From: Adiantum capillus-veneris | Lineage: Eukaryota > Streptophyta > Polypodiopsida > Polypodiales > Pteridaceae | NCBI GenBank assembly: GCA_014529385.2 | Contig: CM043944.1 | Coordinates: forward strand, 179,110,740-179,174,739 | Direction: 5' to 3' | DNA length: 64,000 bases | Shown: in pieces, positions 23,725 to 35,352 of the stretch | How the letters are laid out: the number at the start of each line of letters is the position of its first letter | How positions within the stretch are numbered: position 1 is the first letter of the stretch | Program-made: the position numbers and the translations under genes | Notes under the pieces: model-generated | The model's input: only the letters and a program-made list of their open reading frames with translations | What the model was told of the DNA's origin: nothing | Database searches by the model: none

Positions 23725-25023
23725 CACTTCCAAAAATCGGCTCGTCAATGGTGGGCTAGCCTTTTTGGAAACGGTGAAGCCCCAAAGGCATGGAAAACTC
23801 TACGAGTTTCCATCATGAAGCAATTCCTTGCAAGTGATGCAAAAGACAAAGTGCTCACCGAGTGACGGAGTTTGAGGCTTCTCTCTTATGATTCTATCCA
23901 CAAATATGTGGACAAGTTTTGGGATTTACATCTCAAGGCTACTGTCTATCAAAAGATAGACTTTGCCAAGCAAAGGCAAAAATTTTGTGCGGGATTACCT
24001 GAAGAAATTGCCAAGTATGTCAGCTCCCAACAATCTGGTTCTATTACCGAAGTAATCCACCACACCATGGTTTCTTTCTGCATCAATTTCCAACAAGGGG
24101 CTAGAGAGAATTTCAAACCCATGGAAAGCAAAGACAAAAATGATGCAAAGGGAAAAACCAATGTCCAAAATTCTTCCCAAGGCACTTCCTACAACAACAA
24201 CAATAGGTCCAAGGAGGAGGGAGTTTACAAAGGTAAAAACAAACTCCCTCATGAAGAGCTTGAATCTTTTTGCAAGGACCATAAGTGTTTTAAGTGTGGG
24301 GAGCAAGGACATGGCTATCATTCTTGTCCCAAGAAAAATGCTCGCAATGAGACTCCTAGGGATTCCACCATCGAAGATCCAAAAGAGGATGCTCATTGCA
24401 AAGGATCGTCTCTCTCCTATGCTTGGGGAAAGGTAAGGAAGCATGATTCCTTCATCTTGTTTGACCCTGGCTCTACTCACGACTTCATATCAACAGAGTT
24501 GTCCACGAAGTTGGGCATTCAACCTTTTGAGATGGGAGATATTGTAGCAGCTGACACAGCTTTCAAGGGACAGCAAGCCTCCATTACTCCCTTGATTGGG
24601 AAGTTGAGGCTTCATGTCTAAAGCTCTGTCAACAAAGAAGAATTTTTCATCTCTCCTCTCCAACATGAGGATGCTATCCTAGGGGTGCCATGGTTTGATC
24701 GCATGGTTGCCATCATGAAGCTCCCTGAGAGGAGAATCTACTTCACCTTTAGGGGAAAGAACATGTGTATAGATATCAATGAGTCTGGCCGTACTATACC
24801 ACTTGTAAATCCTCTTGCCCTTGATAAATCAATGAAGAGCTCAGTTTCTGCGTACATGATTTTTGTCAAAGAGTCCCTAAAAGGTCTTAATGTTTCATCA
24901 AAGGTGAATGGTAGGAATCAAGAAGAGTTAGACTTGTCTAACTTTCTAAAAGGATTCCAAGATGTGTTCATCGATGATATCCCTATGGACTTACTTCCAA
25001 GACGAGGGGATGATGACCATTAA
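23716..25023 (+). pseudogene. Gag, protease and RT start of chromovirus copy 1
   Basis: One frame with stops at 23,863, 24,619 and 25,021. The gag domain (RQWWASLFGNGEAPKAWKTL) is followed by a low-complexity linker, a zinc knuckle CFKCGEQGHGYHSC (CX2CX4HX4C) at about 24,290, and a retropepsin whose active site reads LFDPGSTHDFIS, with P in place of S/T. LGVPWFDRM and IYFTFRGK follow, then the start of RT (FQDVFIDDIP). The products would build the particle and process the polyprotein. The DPG site and the stops make it inactive. Confidence 0.85.
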
Positions 25024-26060
25024 ATTGAGCTCCTATCAGGAAGCTCATCACCTAATAAACCTCCTTATTGAGTTTCACAAGCTCAACAAGAGGAGAACAT
25101 GAGGCAATTGCATGAACTAGTGGAAAAAGGGATGGTGAGGCCTAGCTCCTCTCTATTCTGCTCATCATTACTTTTAGTGCAAAAGAAATATGACACATAT
25201 CACGTGTGTCGACTCTAGAGCACTAAATACGATCACTAACAAATGCTCCAGCTGTATTTAGATCGACGATGGACAAAAGTCTTCAGGTCACTCAAATTCT
25301 GTTGAGGAGTACAAGGGACACCTCCAGGTAATCTTTCAAGTTGTGTGAGAGAATAAGCTTTTCATAATCAAAAGAAAAGTGAAGTTTTTCTACAAGAAAT
25401 TCAATATTAAGGCCACATTATCTCAACATGGTATCTGTAGGGATACATCAAAGTTGGAGGTAATAAAAACATGGCCTAATCCAAATCTACATGTGCTAAG
25501 AAGGTTTATTGGCATGTGTGCATACTATAGATGCTTCATAGCAAAATTTTCTCAAATACCAGGACCATTGCATTACTTAACAAGGAAGAATGTTAAGTAC
25601 TCATGAAGTGATAAAGGACAAAATGCTTTTGACAAGCTCAAAGAGAAGCTTATCTCTCAACTAGTCCTCATGCTTCCGGATCTCTCATAGCCATTTGAGG
25701 TCCAATTGATGCTTGAGGTGATTGCCTTGGAGCAGTCTTGCTTCAAGAAGCGCATGCCATAGCATATGAGAGTCGAAGGCTCAATGCCGATGAGCGAGTC
25801 TTGGGCATATACAAAAAAGAGCTTTTAGCTATTCTACATGCCCTAGACACATGGAAGCACTATCTCTTGGGGGCTCCATTCATCCTACGAATGAATCATA
25901 AAGCCTCAAGAAATCCATGATGCAAATCAAGCTCTTCGACAAACAAATGAGGTGGGAAAATTTTCTTTCGCAATTTAAATTTCATACTACTCACATTGCT
26001 GGCAAGCACAATCAAGTGTCAATGCACTTTCACAACGGCCAAGGGTAAATGTGGTGTCTT
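25024..26060 (+). pseudogene. RT and RNase H remnants of chromovirus copy 1
   Basis: Readable pieces are GMVRPSSSLFCSS, LLVQKKYDTYHV, then a deletion that removes the palm and the YxDD box near 25,260-25,330, then QEIQY-GHII, LEVIKTWPNPN, FIGMCAYYRCFIAKFSQIPGP (thumb) and the RNase H part AIAYESRRLNADERVLGIYKK and DTWKHYLLGAPF. Frames shift repeatedly. The loss of the catalytic box means no RT activity. Confidence 0.8.
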
Positions 26061-27155
26061 TAGCAACTCACAATGATCTATCTTTTATGATAGATGAGTA
26101 TGCTATTGATGAAGACTTTAAGTAGGTAATTACAGCCTTTGCATTAGGGAATAAAAAAAGAACAATTCACTTTGAAGGATGATTATCTTCCAAACCGTAA
26201 TAGGCTAGGTGTTACTCACCCATACAATAAGAAATTCATGTATGAATCCCATGCTTCTCATTATGCAGGGCAAGAGGGATTTCATAATCTACGCTTTGAG
26301 GAGTAGAAATGTATTTCTGTTGGTCTACCATGAAAAGTAAATATACAAGAGTATGTTTCAAAATGTGTGGTATATCAAAAATTGAAATTTGATCGAGGGA
26401 AGCAAAGTCTTGGATTGTTTTAGTCAACAGGCTTAGCAAGAAAACACACTCTATGCTTGTCAAAAAGACTATTGAGGTACATTAAATGGAAACCCTCTTT
26501 AGATCTCAAATTTTTAAGTATCATGGCTTGCCAATATCCATAGTGTCCAACAACGATCCTAGAATGACCAATAATTTCTAGAAGGGTCTCTTTGAGAATC
26601 TAGGAAGTAGATTAAATTTTTCTTTTGGCCTATCGTCCACAAACGGCGGATGACCAAATTGAAATAACTAATCTAATGATTCTTGAATCTACTAAAAGCC
26701 TATGTCATGGAAGTAGATCAAATGTTCTCAATGAGATAAGTACTTACCTCTTATAGAGTATACGTACAATGACATTGTACATACTTCTATGGGGAAAGCA
26801 CCTCTCAAGGTTAAAGAGGGAAGATGCAAAAGTCCCTTACCACTGAAAGTACATGGGAAGATCTTTGCTGCTGACGATGAATATAGCCGAGCAAGAATCT
26901 TTTCCAAAGATTAAAGAGGTTATATTCATCACAAAGCAAAGGCAAACATGGTTGCTGCTAATAAACTTAGAAGAGCCTTAGCCTTTAATAAAAATGATTG
27001 GGTCTTGCTAAATTTTCTCAAGGCTTCTCTAAGGCATACTCCGAGCAATAATCCTACGAGCCACCAAGAGAATAATACTAAACTAGCAAAAAGATACTAT
27101 GGTTCTTTCTTTTAAAATTCTTAAGCCAATCAATGAGATGGATTATTAGTTAAAG
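26061..27155 (+). pseudogene. Integrase remnant of chromovirus copy 1
   Basis: Heavily decayed. The zinc finger can be traced as YESHASHYAGQEGFHNL and EYVSKCVVYQK, with the second cysteine of the CC pair changed. Later pieces include LKVKEGRCKSPLPLK, KANMVAANKLRRALAF and AKRYYGSFF, which fit the integrase C-terminal half. The catalytic core is not readable in one frame. Confidence 0.65.
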
Positions 27156-27455
27156 TTGCCCAATGATTGGCTCATTCACCATGCTAACCATGTGAGCCTA
27201 CTCATGCCTTACAAAGGAGAACCACCAAAAGAACCAATAATGGAGGACCCGCCAGAGATCGAAGATCAAGAAGAGGTATCGCAACCCGAATCGATCCTTC
27301 AACACAAAGACAAGGTACTAAGAAATGGTAAGATTATCCAGTGATGTCTAGTTAAGTTTAAGAATTATCCTTTTAAAGGTGCTATATGGATGCAAGGAAC
27401 CTAGCTTAAGGATAATATGAACCTTGTCAATGCTTACAATGCTACACTAGAGTAA
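27156..27455 (+). pseudogene. Integrase tail and chromodomain
   Basis: WLIHHANHVSLLMPYKG is the usual end of the chromoviral integrase. It leads into an acidic linker and a chromodomain read across one stop at about 27,342: ESILQHKDKVLRNGKII, then LVKFKNYPF, ending NLVNAYNATLE and a stop at 27,453-27,455. Chromodomains bind modified histone tails and guide integration (family knowledge). The right-edge copy (63,584-64,000) has the same sequence. Confidence 0.8.
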
Positions 27456-27998
27456 GCAAATGAAGATGCATTTTAAATTAACAATGTTTTTGTCTATAAG
27501 AATTATTCTCTTTCTTTTATTGTGCACAAAATTTAAGAAGTATGCATGCTTAGGATTGTGTTTGTGGTGAGACGACATCTCCCAAACACCAGTAGAACTT
27601 GTCACTCTACTTTGGAAGCATGATAGCAATAGGCATGGGAGACTTTTCTTTTAACGAAACATTCTACTAATTCTTGGCACATTCTTGCATTTGGCCGATG
27701 TTGTAGATCTCTTTGTTACTATGGGGACATAGGGGCTTCGAATAGATTTTATGTTGATGCTTGAGCAACCTTGAGGGGTGGTGCAACCTTGATTTTGGAC
27801 GGTAATGTATTATTAGATCATTTCCTTGTTTGACTTTACATCTCTTCTCGGGTTTGTTTGGCCCCAAGAAGCGGTGCTTGGATCCCATCTCAAGATCTAT
27901 GTCAACAATTACCACCACAAATTTGGTGAGAGCCACGGCTTCACCCGCACAGTTGTTAGCATCTTGTCTCATGGATTACAGTCGCTTGTATAGGGAGA
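27456..27998 (+). other. Chromovirus 3' untranslated region
   Basis: The first 200 bp match the 3' UTR of the right-edge chromovirus (63,380-63,583, inverted). After about 27,640 the two diverge. It ends with AGGGAGA at about 27,992-27,998, a short polypurine tract, before TGTCATG. Confidence 0.6.
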
Positions 27999-28691
27999 TG
28001 TCATGTGTCACAAACTATTGACATGTCAAGACACTGAAGAATGGAGCCGACTTGTAGACCCCAACTAAGGGGCCTAAACCCTCAAAGAATTAGAAGCAAA
28101 ATCAGAAGAAGCAGAGGCCTATTTTTAAAAGACGAGTTCCCACCAACTTACGGGATCCCTTTTGATGGGATCGAGGGGACCTAAATGCATCAAAATAAAG
28201 CGAGACCAACACACACACTAAATCACATGGAGTATGATGGCATGGAAGCAGTATAGATGGTCTAGATTTCAAGCAGATATTAACATGAGAGTTGTACAAA
28301 TGCCCACAAATTATGCTAGTGACATGACAGATATACATATTTCCGCAAAACGCATTGTCAGCTTTTGAACTAGTTGCTTTATTGTTTGATGCTTTGCATC
28401 TAACTACTTTTGAGAGGCCAAGAGACTTTAAATATGAGAAAATGGCTCATTATTTGGCATGCTTCTGCGTGAATATGCAGAGGATGGAGTACCAAAAGTG
28501 TATTGAGTTCAAGCAATATAAAGAAATACTGAAAGGAATGCCAACGTTTGGGGCCAGTGCTCTCTCGGGGTGGAGCTCCTCTACTCCCCACCTTGTATCA
28601 TGTCTCCCTTTAAGTTCAATTGTTATTTGAAGTTATTTAATTTTTTTAGTATGCTCTTTTCCATCGGCACATGGTGCCTGTCCCCATGACA
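27999..28691 (+). repeat. Family C LTR, copy 3
   Basis: It starts at TGTCATG (27,999), or possibly at TGTCAAG (28,024) by comparison with the 10-kb copy, and ends CATGACA at 28,691. It matches the LTRs at 8.3-9.0 and 10.2-10.9 kb. A 91-codon ORF inside it is LTR sequence and not a gene. It is preceded by a PPT, so it serves as the 3' LTR of the chromovirus, and is followed by a PBS, so it also serves as a 5' LTR. Confidence 0.7.
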
Positions 28692-28692
28692 A

Positions 28693-28710
28693 TGGTATCA
28701 AAACTTTAAG
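28693..28710 (+). other. Primer-binding site, initiator-Met tRNA type
   Basis: TGGTATCAAAACTTTAAG follows the LTR after one base. The first eight bases match the plant iMet PBS (TGGTATCAGAGC) exactly; the next few are degraded. Both chromoviruses and copia elements use this primer. Confidence 0.7.
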
Positions 28711-28879
28711 CTTGTGCTTTTCTGAAAGCATACCGGTCCTACCAAAGTTTACTAGAATTTTTTAAAAACATTGTCTAGAACCCGAACTTATTGACCACTC
28801 CTACCCTTTGTCCATCACACATTGGGTGTGCTCCCGTCTTCATTGCTCTGTCTTACTGGGCATAAGCCATAAGGAGTTC

Positions 28880-29105
28880 TAGAACACTTGCACAAGAAGG
28901 ATCAATTTATATCGAGCCACCATTTTTTTCCTTAGAGGGAGTGCTATCCTGTGGTGGATTTCTATAGCCACCAAGACACTCACTACAAGGACTTGGCAAG
29001 CTTTCAAGAAATTGTTTTCCCAACGTTACATGCCTTCAGACATCTTCCTTTGGAGTGCATCTTCCTACAAAGTGCTTATCGTGAAACGCTTGCCACAAAA
29101 ATCCT
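28880..29105 (+). pseudogene. Gag remnant behind the 28-kb LTR
   Basis: In one frame the sequence reads FFLRGSAILWWISIATKTLT, then TWQAFKKLFSQRYM, a gypsy gag domain core (WW, then TW-AFKK-F-RYMP). It starts only about 200 bp after the PBS, so the gag N-terminus is deleted. The ORF of 89 codons in another frame over the same bases is a shadow. The remnant is cut off near 29,220, where the copia 3' LTR begins. Confidence 0.6.
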
Positions 29106-29220
29106 AGCAAATTATTGGAATTATGGTTGCAAGAAAACACACACAGCTTGGAGAAGACGAAGTAAGCTCAAGGCACACAATAGAGAGTGTATTATACTTA
29201 GTGTGAAATGGAAAATATAG

Positions 29221-29345
29221 ATAGCCCTAGAGTGATGGGCGTATATACAATGCACGGGGGCAAAAACCTCCTAAAGAGGGTAAAAATTCCCTGGCGGTCC
29301 TAGTGTGTTCACACACATCATCACTACCACATGTATATGGTGACA
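29221..29345 (-). repeat. 3' LTR fragment and PPT border of the copia element
   Basis: On the minus strand CCAGGGGGGATT (29,346-29,357) is a polypurine tract and TGTCACCATATACATG at 29,345 is the LTR start. About 125 bp of LTR remain before the junction with the gag remnant. Confidence 0.65.
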
Positions 29346-29469
29346 AATCCCCCCTGGAGTGATGCGGTGAACAAGAGCTGGCACATGAGTAAAGTGAAGT
29401 TCCATGACTTGAGGACATGATCAATCCACAAAGGGGAGTAAGCCCAAATCTTTGCGGAAAGCCACTCAC

Positions 29470-29990
29470 TTCTCATGAGACAATGCCTTTGTGAAACGAT
29501 CTGCAAGGTTTTCCTATGATAGCACATAAGCCAATTTGATCTCTCCTACTGAGAGCCTCTCCCTACCACAGTGGTAATGCACCTCAATGTACTTTGTGAG
29601 AGCATGAAAAACTGGGTTCCTTGCAAGTGTCCAATGTGCTTTGACTCTCAGTGTAGATAGTGTCTTGTCCAACACCCAAATCAACTACAGTCTTTCAGCC
29701 TCACACTGAACATTGAGGTGAAGACCACTGTACTAGCCTCAACTCTCAAGTGGCCACATAAATTTCTTCTTGCTCAGCATATAACATGAACTGCAAGATC
29801 GAAAAACAAACCATTGTCTCACACTCGCTTGTCAAAACAACCAGCCCAATCTGAGTCCGAAAAATCATGTAAGTGTGGTGGCAATGATCCCCCCTTGGGA
29901 TAAAACAAGCCAAAATGTAAAGTGCCACTAAGGTAGCAGAAAATCCTCTTGATAGCCTGCCAATGCTTAGACCTTGGGCTATGCATAAAT
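29470..29990 (-). pseudogene. RNase H of the copia element
   Basis: Pieces in different frames read DSDWAGCFDKR (catalytic D region), AEEEIYVAT and, near the end, ENLADRFTKALSHEK, the standard copia pol terminus at about 29,513-29,470. At least two frameshifts separate them. Confidence 0.7.
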
Positions 29991-30013
29991 CTGCTAACCT
30001 ATGAGACTACAAA

Positions 30014-30978
30014 CTAAATATCTGGCCTTGTGTTGCATACATAAATGAGGCATTGGTAAAGAGTGATATCAGTAGGATCACCAACATCATGAAGACTCAA
30101 TTTCAAACATGTTTCCATGGGAGTGGCAATAGGTTTGCAAACCTCAAGTCCAAACTTACATAGCAATGTCTCTATGTAACTTCTCTGACACAAGGCAATA
30201 CCACCATCACACTGGTTAAATTGTATACCCAACTAATGATGCAACAACCACAAATCTTTCATCTTGAAAGAAGCATTCAAATTAGCCTTAAATTTAGCAA
30301 TATGTCTCTCATTTGGGCCAGTGATCAACAAATCATCTATGTAAAGAACCACAATGAGAAGTACATCACCCTCACACTTTACATATAATGTGCTTTTGTT
30401 GGACTGTTACAAAAGCCTCGTTTGACCAAATGAGTGTCAACTTTCTCATACCAACCACGAGGAGATTGATTCAACCCATACATTCAACCCATACAAAGCA
30501 TTCTTACATCTACACACTTTGTCCTCTTGTCCTTTCTTGACAAAACCACGAGGCTGTGTTACATAAATCTCTTCAAATATATCACCATTCAAGAAAGTAG
30601 TAACAATGTTTGATTGATGTACATCCCAACCAAAATGAGCTACCATGCACGCAGAAAAGGCACAATAGTCAAACGACAAGTGGGAACAAAAGTCTCTTCA
30701 TAATCTATGCCTTTTTGTTGTGCATAACCCTTTGCAACAAGTCAATCCTAATGGTGATCGATCTCACCATCTAGATTGCATTTTAAATTGTAAATCCACT
30801 TTGTACTACCAATGGCCTTTTTGCTAGGAGGTAAATCACATAAATTCCATGTGTCATTTTCTATAAGTGCATCATATTCTGATTGCATGGTAGCCATCCA
30901 ATTTTCTAAATTTTGTGCTTTATCAAAAGATAGAGGTTCCTCAACATCATGTAAGCTAGACACAGCCAAGCATAACAA
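30014..30978 (-). pseudogene. Reverse transcriptase of the copia element
   Basis: From high to low coordinates: WMATMQSEYDALIENDTWNL and KWIYNLKCNLDGEI (start), WDVHQSNIVTTFLNGDIFEEI and VTQPRGFVKKGQEDKVCRC (fingers), LYGLN, the catalytic VVLYIDDLLI at about 30,327-30,346, and MGIQFNQCDGGIALCQRSYI (thumb). YIDD is intact but the frame is broken at least three times. RT copies the RNA into DNA. Confidence 0.85.
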
Positions 30979-31384
30979 TCTGATGACTAAGATGCATGGA
31001 CAAAGCCTGAACGAGTACGACTATACAAAGGTGCGTCCAGTTACTGTCATGCAATGTATGCACCAGCCTTTTTGGCATACCTCTAGTCTGCTCATTTTCA
31101 GCCCTTTCCTCATCAAGTACATCATGTACATCTGCATCAGTAATACGCTGATATATAACATTTTCGGAAACCCCCATAGGCTGTACATTTACCTCATTGG
31201 AATGTCCATTCAAACTTCCACCACTAAAAAGAGTCAACAAAGTATCATAAATGTCTTATGGGCTTACATTACTATCTCTAGTACATGACAGGAAGGGCTG
31301 AATAGAATCTTCCACAAACACTACATCCCGTGAAACCAAAATACGCTTTGTTTGCAGATGATACAACCTGTAACCTTTAACACT
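30956..31384 (-). pseudogene. Copia integrase-RT linker
   Basis: A weakly conserved, acidic stretch (ADVHDVLDEERAENEQ) between integrase and RT, partly open at 31,240-30,956. This region is variable in copia elements, so it carries little information. Confidence 0.5.
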
Positions 31385-31910
31385 TTAACCAGCAAAAATA
31401 CGTTTAATAGAATTATCATCCAATTTTCTTTGTTGTGTTTGTGGCACCAAAGCATATGCCAAATAGCCTAAAGCACGCATGTGTTCAATAGAAGGCTTTC
31501 TATCATGCCGTGCTTCATATGAGTAATAGAATACAAAGCTTTTATAGGGAAACCTGTTAAGTACATAAGTGGCACACATGATGGCCTCAAGCCAAAAAGA
31601 ATGCGGCAAAGCTTGACTTTTGACCATACATCCTACCATTTCCGTAAATGACCCATTTTTCCTCTCAGCTACACCATTTTGCTGAGGCGTATAAGGAATT
31701 TTACATTGGTGTTTTATCACTATGCACAAGCTGTAACCTGCATGTGGCCCTAACTGAACCACCCTTTGGAAATTTAGAATGCTATAATTTACCCAAAATA
31801 TAGCCTTCACAAACATGTTTGACAGGTGCTTCAAGAGGAGGCAAAAAAGCAACCATATCAAACTTTTACGAACGCAGCAAACTGACAAAATTCAGATGTC
31901 CAAAACGTGC
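31385..31910 (-). pseudogene. Integrase C-terminal half of the copia element
   Basis: IPYTPQQNGVAERKNGS is the highly conserved copia integrase stretch with the catalytic E. ALPHSFWLEAIMCATYVLNR and LGYLAYALVP follow. The earlier catalytic positions and the zinc finger fall in the decayed stretch around 31,900-32,000. Confidence 0.8.
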
Positions 31911-31999
31911 ATGCCACAATTTTGCATCTTAAATAGCCCTTGAATTTGCAAGTGCATTTGCAAAATCTAGTTCACACTTGTCATACAAAGTGAGCTTAT

Positions 32000-32360
32000 A
32001 CGGCCCATGGCACAAAAGGCTAGATGCAACAATTTTATCACCAAAACTTGGATTCTGAATTGTACATCTGTCATCGACAAATTAGACTACAGGTCCAAGT
32101 CTAGCAAGTGCAGATACAAACAAAAGATTCTTCTTGATCCCAAGTACATAAAGTGCATCAAAAAGTGTAAAATAACTGCCATTTGCAGTAATAAGAACAA
32201 TCTTTCCAACTCCCTGAACAGGATACGAGGCATTTTTGGCACAAGTGACCGAATTCGCATGAGGGATAGACTCAAGAGAGGTGAGCAGTTCATGATGTGA
32301 GGTAATGAGCTTTGTAGCACCACTATTGAAATATCACACATGTGAATTTGCAACAACTGA
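32000..32360 (-). pseudogene. Protease remnant of the copia element
   Basis: Reading across frames near 32,340-32,230 gives WYFNSGATKLITSHHELLTS, which fits the copia protease (W-x-D-S-G-A-T), with D replaced by N. IKKNLLFVSALARLG follows at about 32,120. The 97-codon plus-strand ORF here is a shadow. No gag is recognised upstream. Confidence 0.65.
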
Positions 32361-32400
32361 CATGAAAAGGGCCTCTCTATAGCTCAGGGTATCCACAACA

Positions 32401-33553
32401 CCCCTATCCTTTTGGAAAACACCTTCAAAACAACACTGCACACTAGGAGACCACTGCCTGCTCGATTTCCACTATTCTCACACTCCACAAACCCACCACA
32501 CCAAGCGTACCTACTACCAGGGCATGTATCTACCCTTACACACGCTAGTGCAGCTCAAAAATGTTGACTCATGGAAAGGCTCATTGTTGCAGGTGTATGG
32601 CAGTAGGCAGTGTCACAACAATGTGCTTGAGCCTGTGTCGGGCACCAAGTGTCACAGGTACCGTTGGATGTGTATGCTAAGTGGGCCATTTAAAAGGCCA
32701 GACATGGTGCAAAAGATTTGCGAGTCAGAATGCTTGAAGATGCACGAAAATTTTTGTGAGGCATCGTACATTGTGGCAAGGAGGAGAATATCAACGAGGT
32801 GATCTCTTTGGTGTTCAAAGTGCTGTGAGACACTGATTGTCGGCAATTGGAGGCGGTTCGATGATCTTAATTTGCGAGTGAATGCTTGCCATATCAAGGT
32901 TTTTTTTATAAAAGGAACATATGTTTGTTGTAGAGAATTCAAAAAAGAAGGTATGGCCGCGAGCTGCAGCCTGCATGAGGAGAAAAGTACGCCATCTGCC
33001 TGGTTCTGCATGGGAATGAGCTGCCAAGTGGGCTTGCATGGGAAAGAGAGACGGAATGGCCAAAGATAGGTAGGGCCGCCATTGCAATAGAAGGCAGCCG
33101 CGGGGTGGCCAGATAGTAAAAGCTAGGAGGGGACCAAGAAGGCGGGGGGCAACAGAGAGGATCCAAGAGGACTGAGGACAGTTCTCCAGACAGAGATGAA
33201 GGAAGATCAAGTGACGGGGCTGTAGCAAGGAAGGGCCACGTACCACCATCAAAGGGTGGAGAAGAGATTGATGCATGCCGTGAGGGGGTTGGAACGCTAC
33301 AGAGAGGGTCCTAGAACAAGCACACAAGGAAGAAGAGCCACGAAGTGCTGGCTGTTGTAAGGTAGAGGATGAGTGGGAGCACCGATTGCTAGAAGGCCGT
33401 GAGGAGCGGCATAACAGGTAGGGAGACCACCTGGGTGTCGGGCATGAGCTACAAGGAGCTGCGAGGGTCGCTGACTCCACGGTGTAGATCAAAAGGGAGT
33501 ACGAGGTAGGTATATTATATACTCGGTGTTTTTTCCATTTCCCCCTTCCCATC
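32401..33553. other. Possible element F LTR; no supported gene
   Basis: The stretch ends cttcccatca at 33,553, just before a PBS-like sequence, and shares its last 50 bp with 5,811-5,860. It is purine-rich on the plus strand, so the minus strand has a long open frame (33,552-32,815, 245 codons) rich in S, P, L and H with no recognised domain. I read this as antisense of an LTR. Confidence 0.4.
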
Positions 33554-33589
33554 AGTGGTGCCCCCAGTGAGGATATACTGATTGCTCAA

Positions 33590-34210
33590 GTGATGGCGTG
33601 GTGCAGTAATATGGTGCCAGATTTTGAGTTGGTGCTCTCAGGTGAACAGGATGCTAAATATTGGATCTCAGATGTAGAGCTCTGGATGTTGTCGATGTGG
33701 ATGGTGACCGATGAAGCCAAGGCAAAGGCTGTGCCGCTGGTGATGCGAGGGAAAGTCAAATCTTGGTTCGAGGGGTTGGAAGTTCTTGATCGGCAATCAT
33801 GGAAGGTGATTCGAGCTTGATTTGTCAAAGATTTCTAGCAAAGGCTTTAAACTGCAGAAAAGTGGATTCTCAATTAAAGGCATTAAAGCAAGATGTGTCT
33901 GAAGACTTCAGTGTGTTTCTAACCAAGTTTGAAGATATTTGGAAGCAACTAGCTGCTACTACCCAGCTGCAAAGTGGATATGTTTTCAAGATCTAGAGGT
34001 TCATGGCGTGCTTGCATCCGAGGATTAGAGACAACGTGGAAGCCGATGCGGATACCTATGAAGACATGGTCTATCTGGCAAAGATCAAAAGTAGATAGGT
34101 TAAGCGAAAATTGAAGTTGGGCGTGTTGAAGCCAATAGATTCTATGCCTGTTGTTGCGGAGATAGCCAAGTATTCGTTGGTCCAACCAACGATGTTTCCA
34201 AGTGTTTGAA
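33590..34210 (+). pseudogene. Gag of element F
   Basis: The first frame (33,590-33,820) carries AKYWISDVELWMLSMWMVT and KSWFEGLEVLDRQSW, a gag domain. The frame then shifts by one near 33,810 and continues SQLKALKQDVSEDFSVFLTK, FEDIWKQLAATTQLQSG, a stop, and FMACLHPRIRDNVEADADTY. No zinc knuckle is visible. Confidence 0.7.
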
Positions 34211-34439
34211 GTGCAAGGTCTATTGAGTAAGGCCTACTGTTGACTATGTTGCTTGGAGATTTCTAGTTTTTGATGTGCATGTATTGAGGGTGGACGAGCT
34301 TGTCAATGAGGAGAAGCTCCAGATTGCGGTGAGCCAAAATGCCGGAGCGATAGCAGATATGGAGGTTCCGATGTGGATTGAAGAGTTAAAGCCTATTCTT
34401 GTGGAAAGTTTGTATGAAAACATAGCAGAATGCAATTAG

Positions 34440-35352
34440 GTTGCAGATACCAAGGATTCAAAAGCTGATGAAGAAAGTGACCAAAGCTGTGGTGATGGTC
34501 AAGCTTTTGTGGAACAGCGGACGAATGAAGGTGCAGATATGCAGTCGGTATATGATGCCTATGATGATGAATATACAAGCTCGAGTAGTTGGGAGACAAG
34601 CGAAGAGGATGGAGCATATGAGTCCACATCCTATTGCAAGGGGACGGAGTCTGATGAGCCTGAGCTGGTAAAGGTAAAGTTTCCCTCTTATGTGTATGAT
34701 CATATGGTAGTAGCCCATGTGCAAGAAGAGCAGGTGCTCAAAGAATAGCAGGATGCAGGTGAAGAGCCAGTTTTCAAAGACCAAGGGGTTGGGCAACCAT
34801 CTCTCGTTCCTTGTGATGGTCAGGGCATATTGACTGAAGAAGAATGTCTTGATGAAGATGATTGGGGATTTGATGAGCCGGTGGCCGATGTTGATGACAA
34901 GACGCAGATTTTCATTGCTAAAGCAATGGCGAGGATACAGGATATGCAAGGTTGTGTGCCTGATCCAGTGACGTTTGAAGCACCTACAGATGAAGTGGCT
35001 ATGCAAGCGCCGCTATGCCCATTGTTGCAGGTTGTTTTTCTTGAAGACAGGGATACTATGGACGAGTCTTTAGCCGATGGCTGGGGAACACAGGATACGG
35101 AAGCTGTGTAGGGTGTACAGGCTTGTTTTGGGTGGGAAAATGATTCATGCATGCAGTTTTTTGAAGGATGGTGTTATCGAGCTTTACAGGAATGGTTGGC
35201 TTACAAATTTATAGGTGCAAAGCAGGGGTGGTGTGCATATGCTTTACAGATGGATGATGATGAGCAATACCATATCTTTGGTCTAGGTGGAGTTTACACT
35301 ATGCTTGGGGAAGCCTGCGGCTTTCCATTTGACCCGTGCGGGCTCTACAATA
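34440..35352 (+). pseudogene. Acidic unknown ORF of element F, part 1
   Basis: A single frame runs about 300 codons with stops at 34,746 and 35,109. It is very acidic (SSSSWETSEEDGAYESTS; EEECLDEDDWGFDEPVADVD) and near its end reads FFEGWCYRALQEWLAYKFIG, then WCAYALQMDDDEQYHIFGLG. I do not recognise a family. It could be a gag-pol spacer or an accessory protein. It is broken at 35,352 by the element A copy. Confidence 0.55.

Larger units (their letters stand above)
29345..32400 (-). mobile_element. Ty1/copia retrotransposon, degraded and 5' truncated
   Basis: On the minus strand the order is protease, integrase, RT, RNase H, PPT, LTR. Integrase before RT is the defining copia order. Gag and the 5' LTR are missing or unrecognisable beyond about 32,400. 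Stops and frameshifts occur throughout. Confidence 0.85.

Noticed and set aside
32815-33552. 245-codon minus-strand ORF
   Set aside because: Rich in S, P, L and H with no domain. The plus strand is purine-rich, which keeps the complement open, and it lies where the F LTR is expected.
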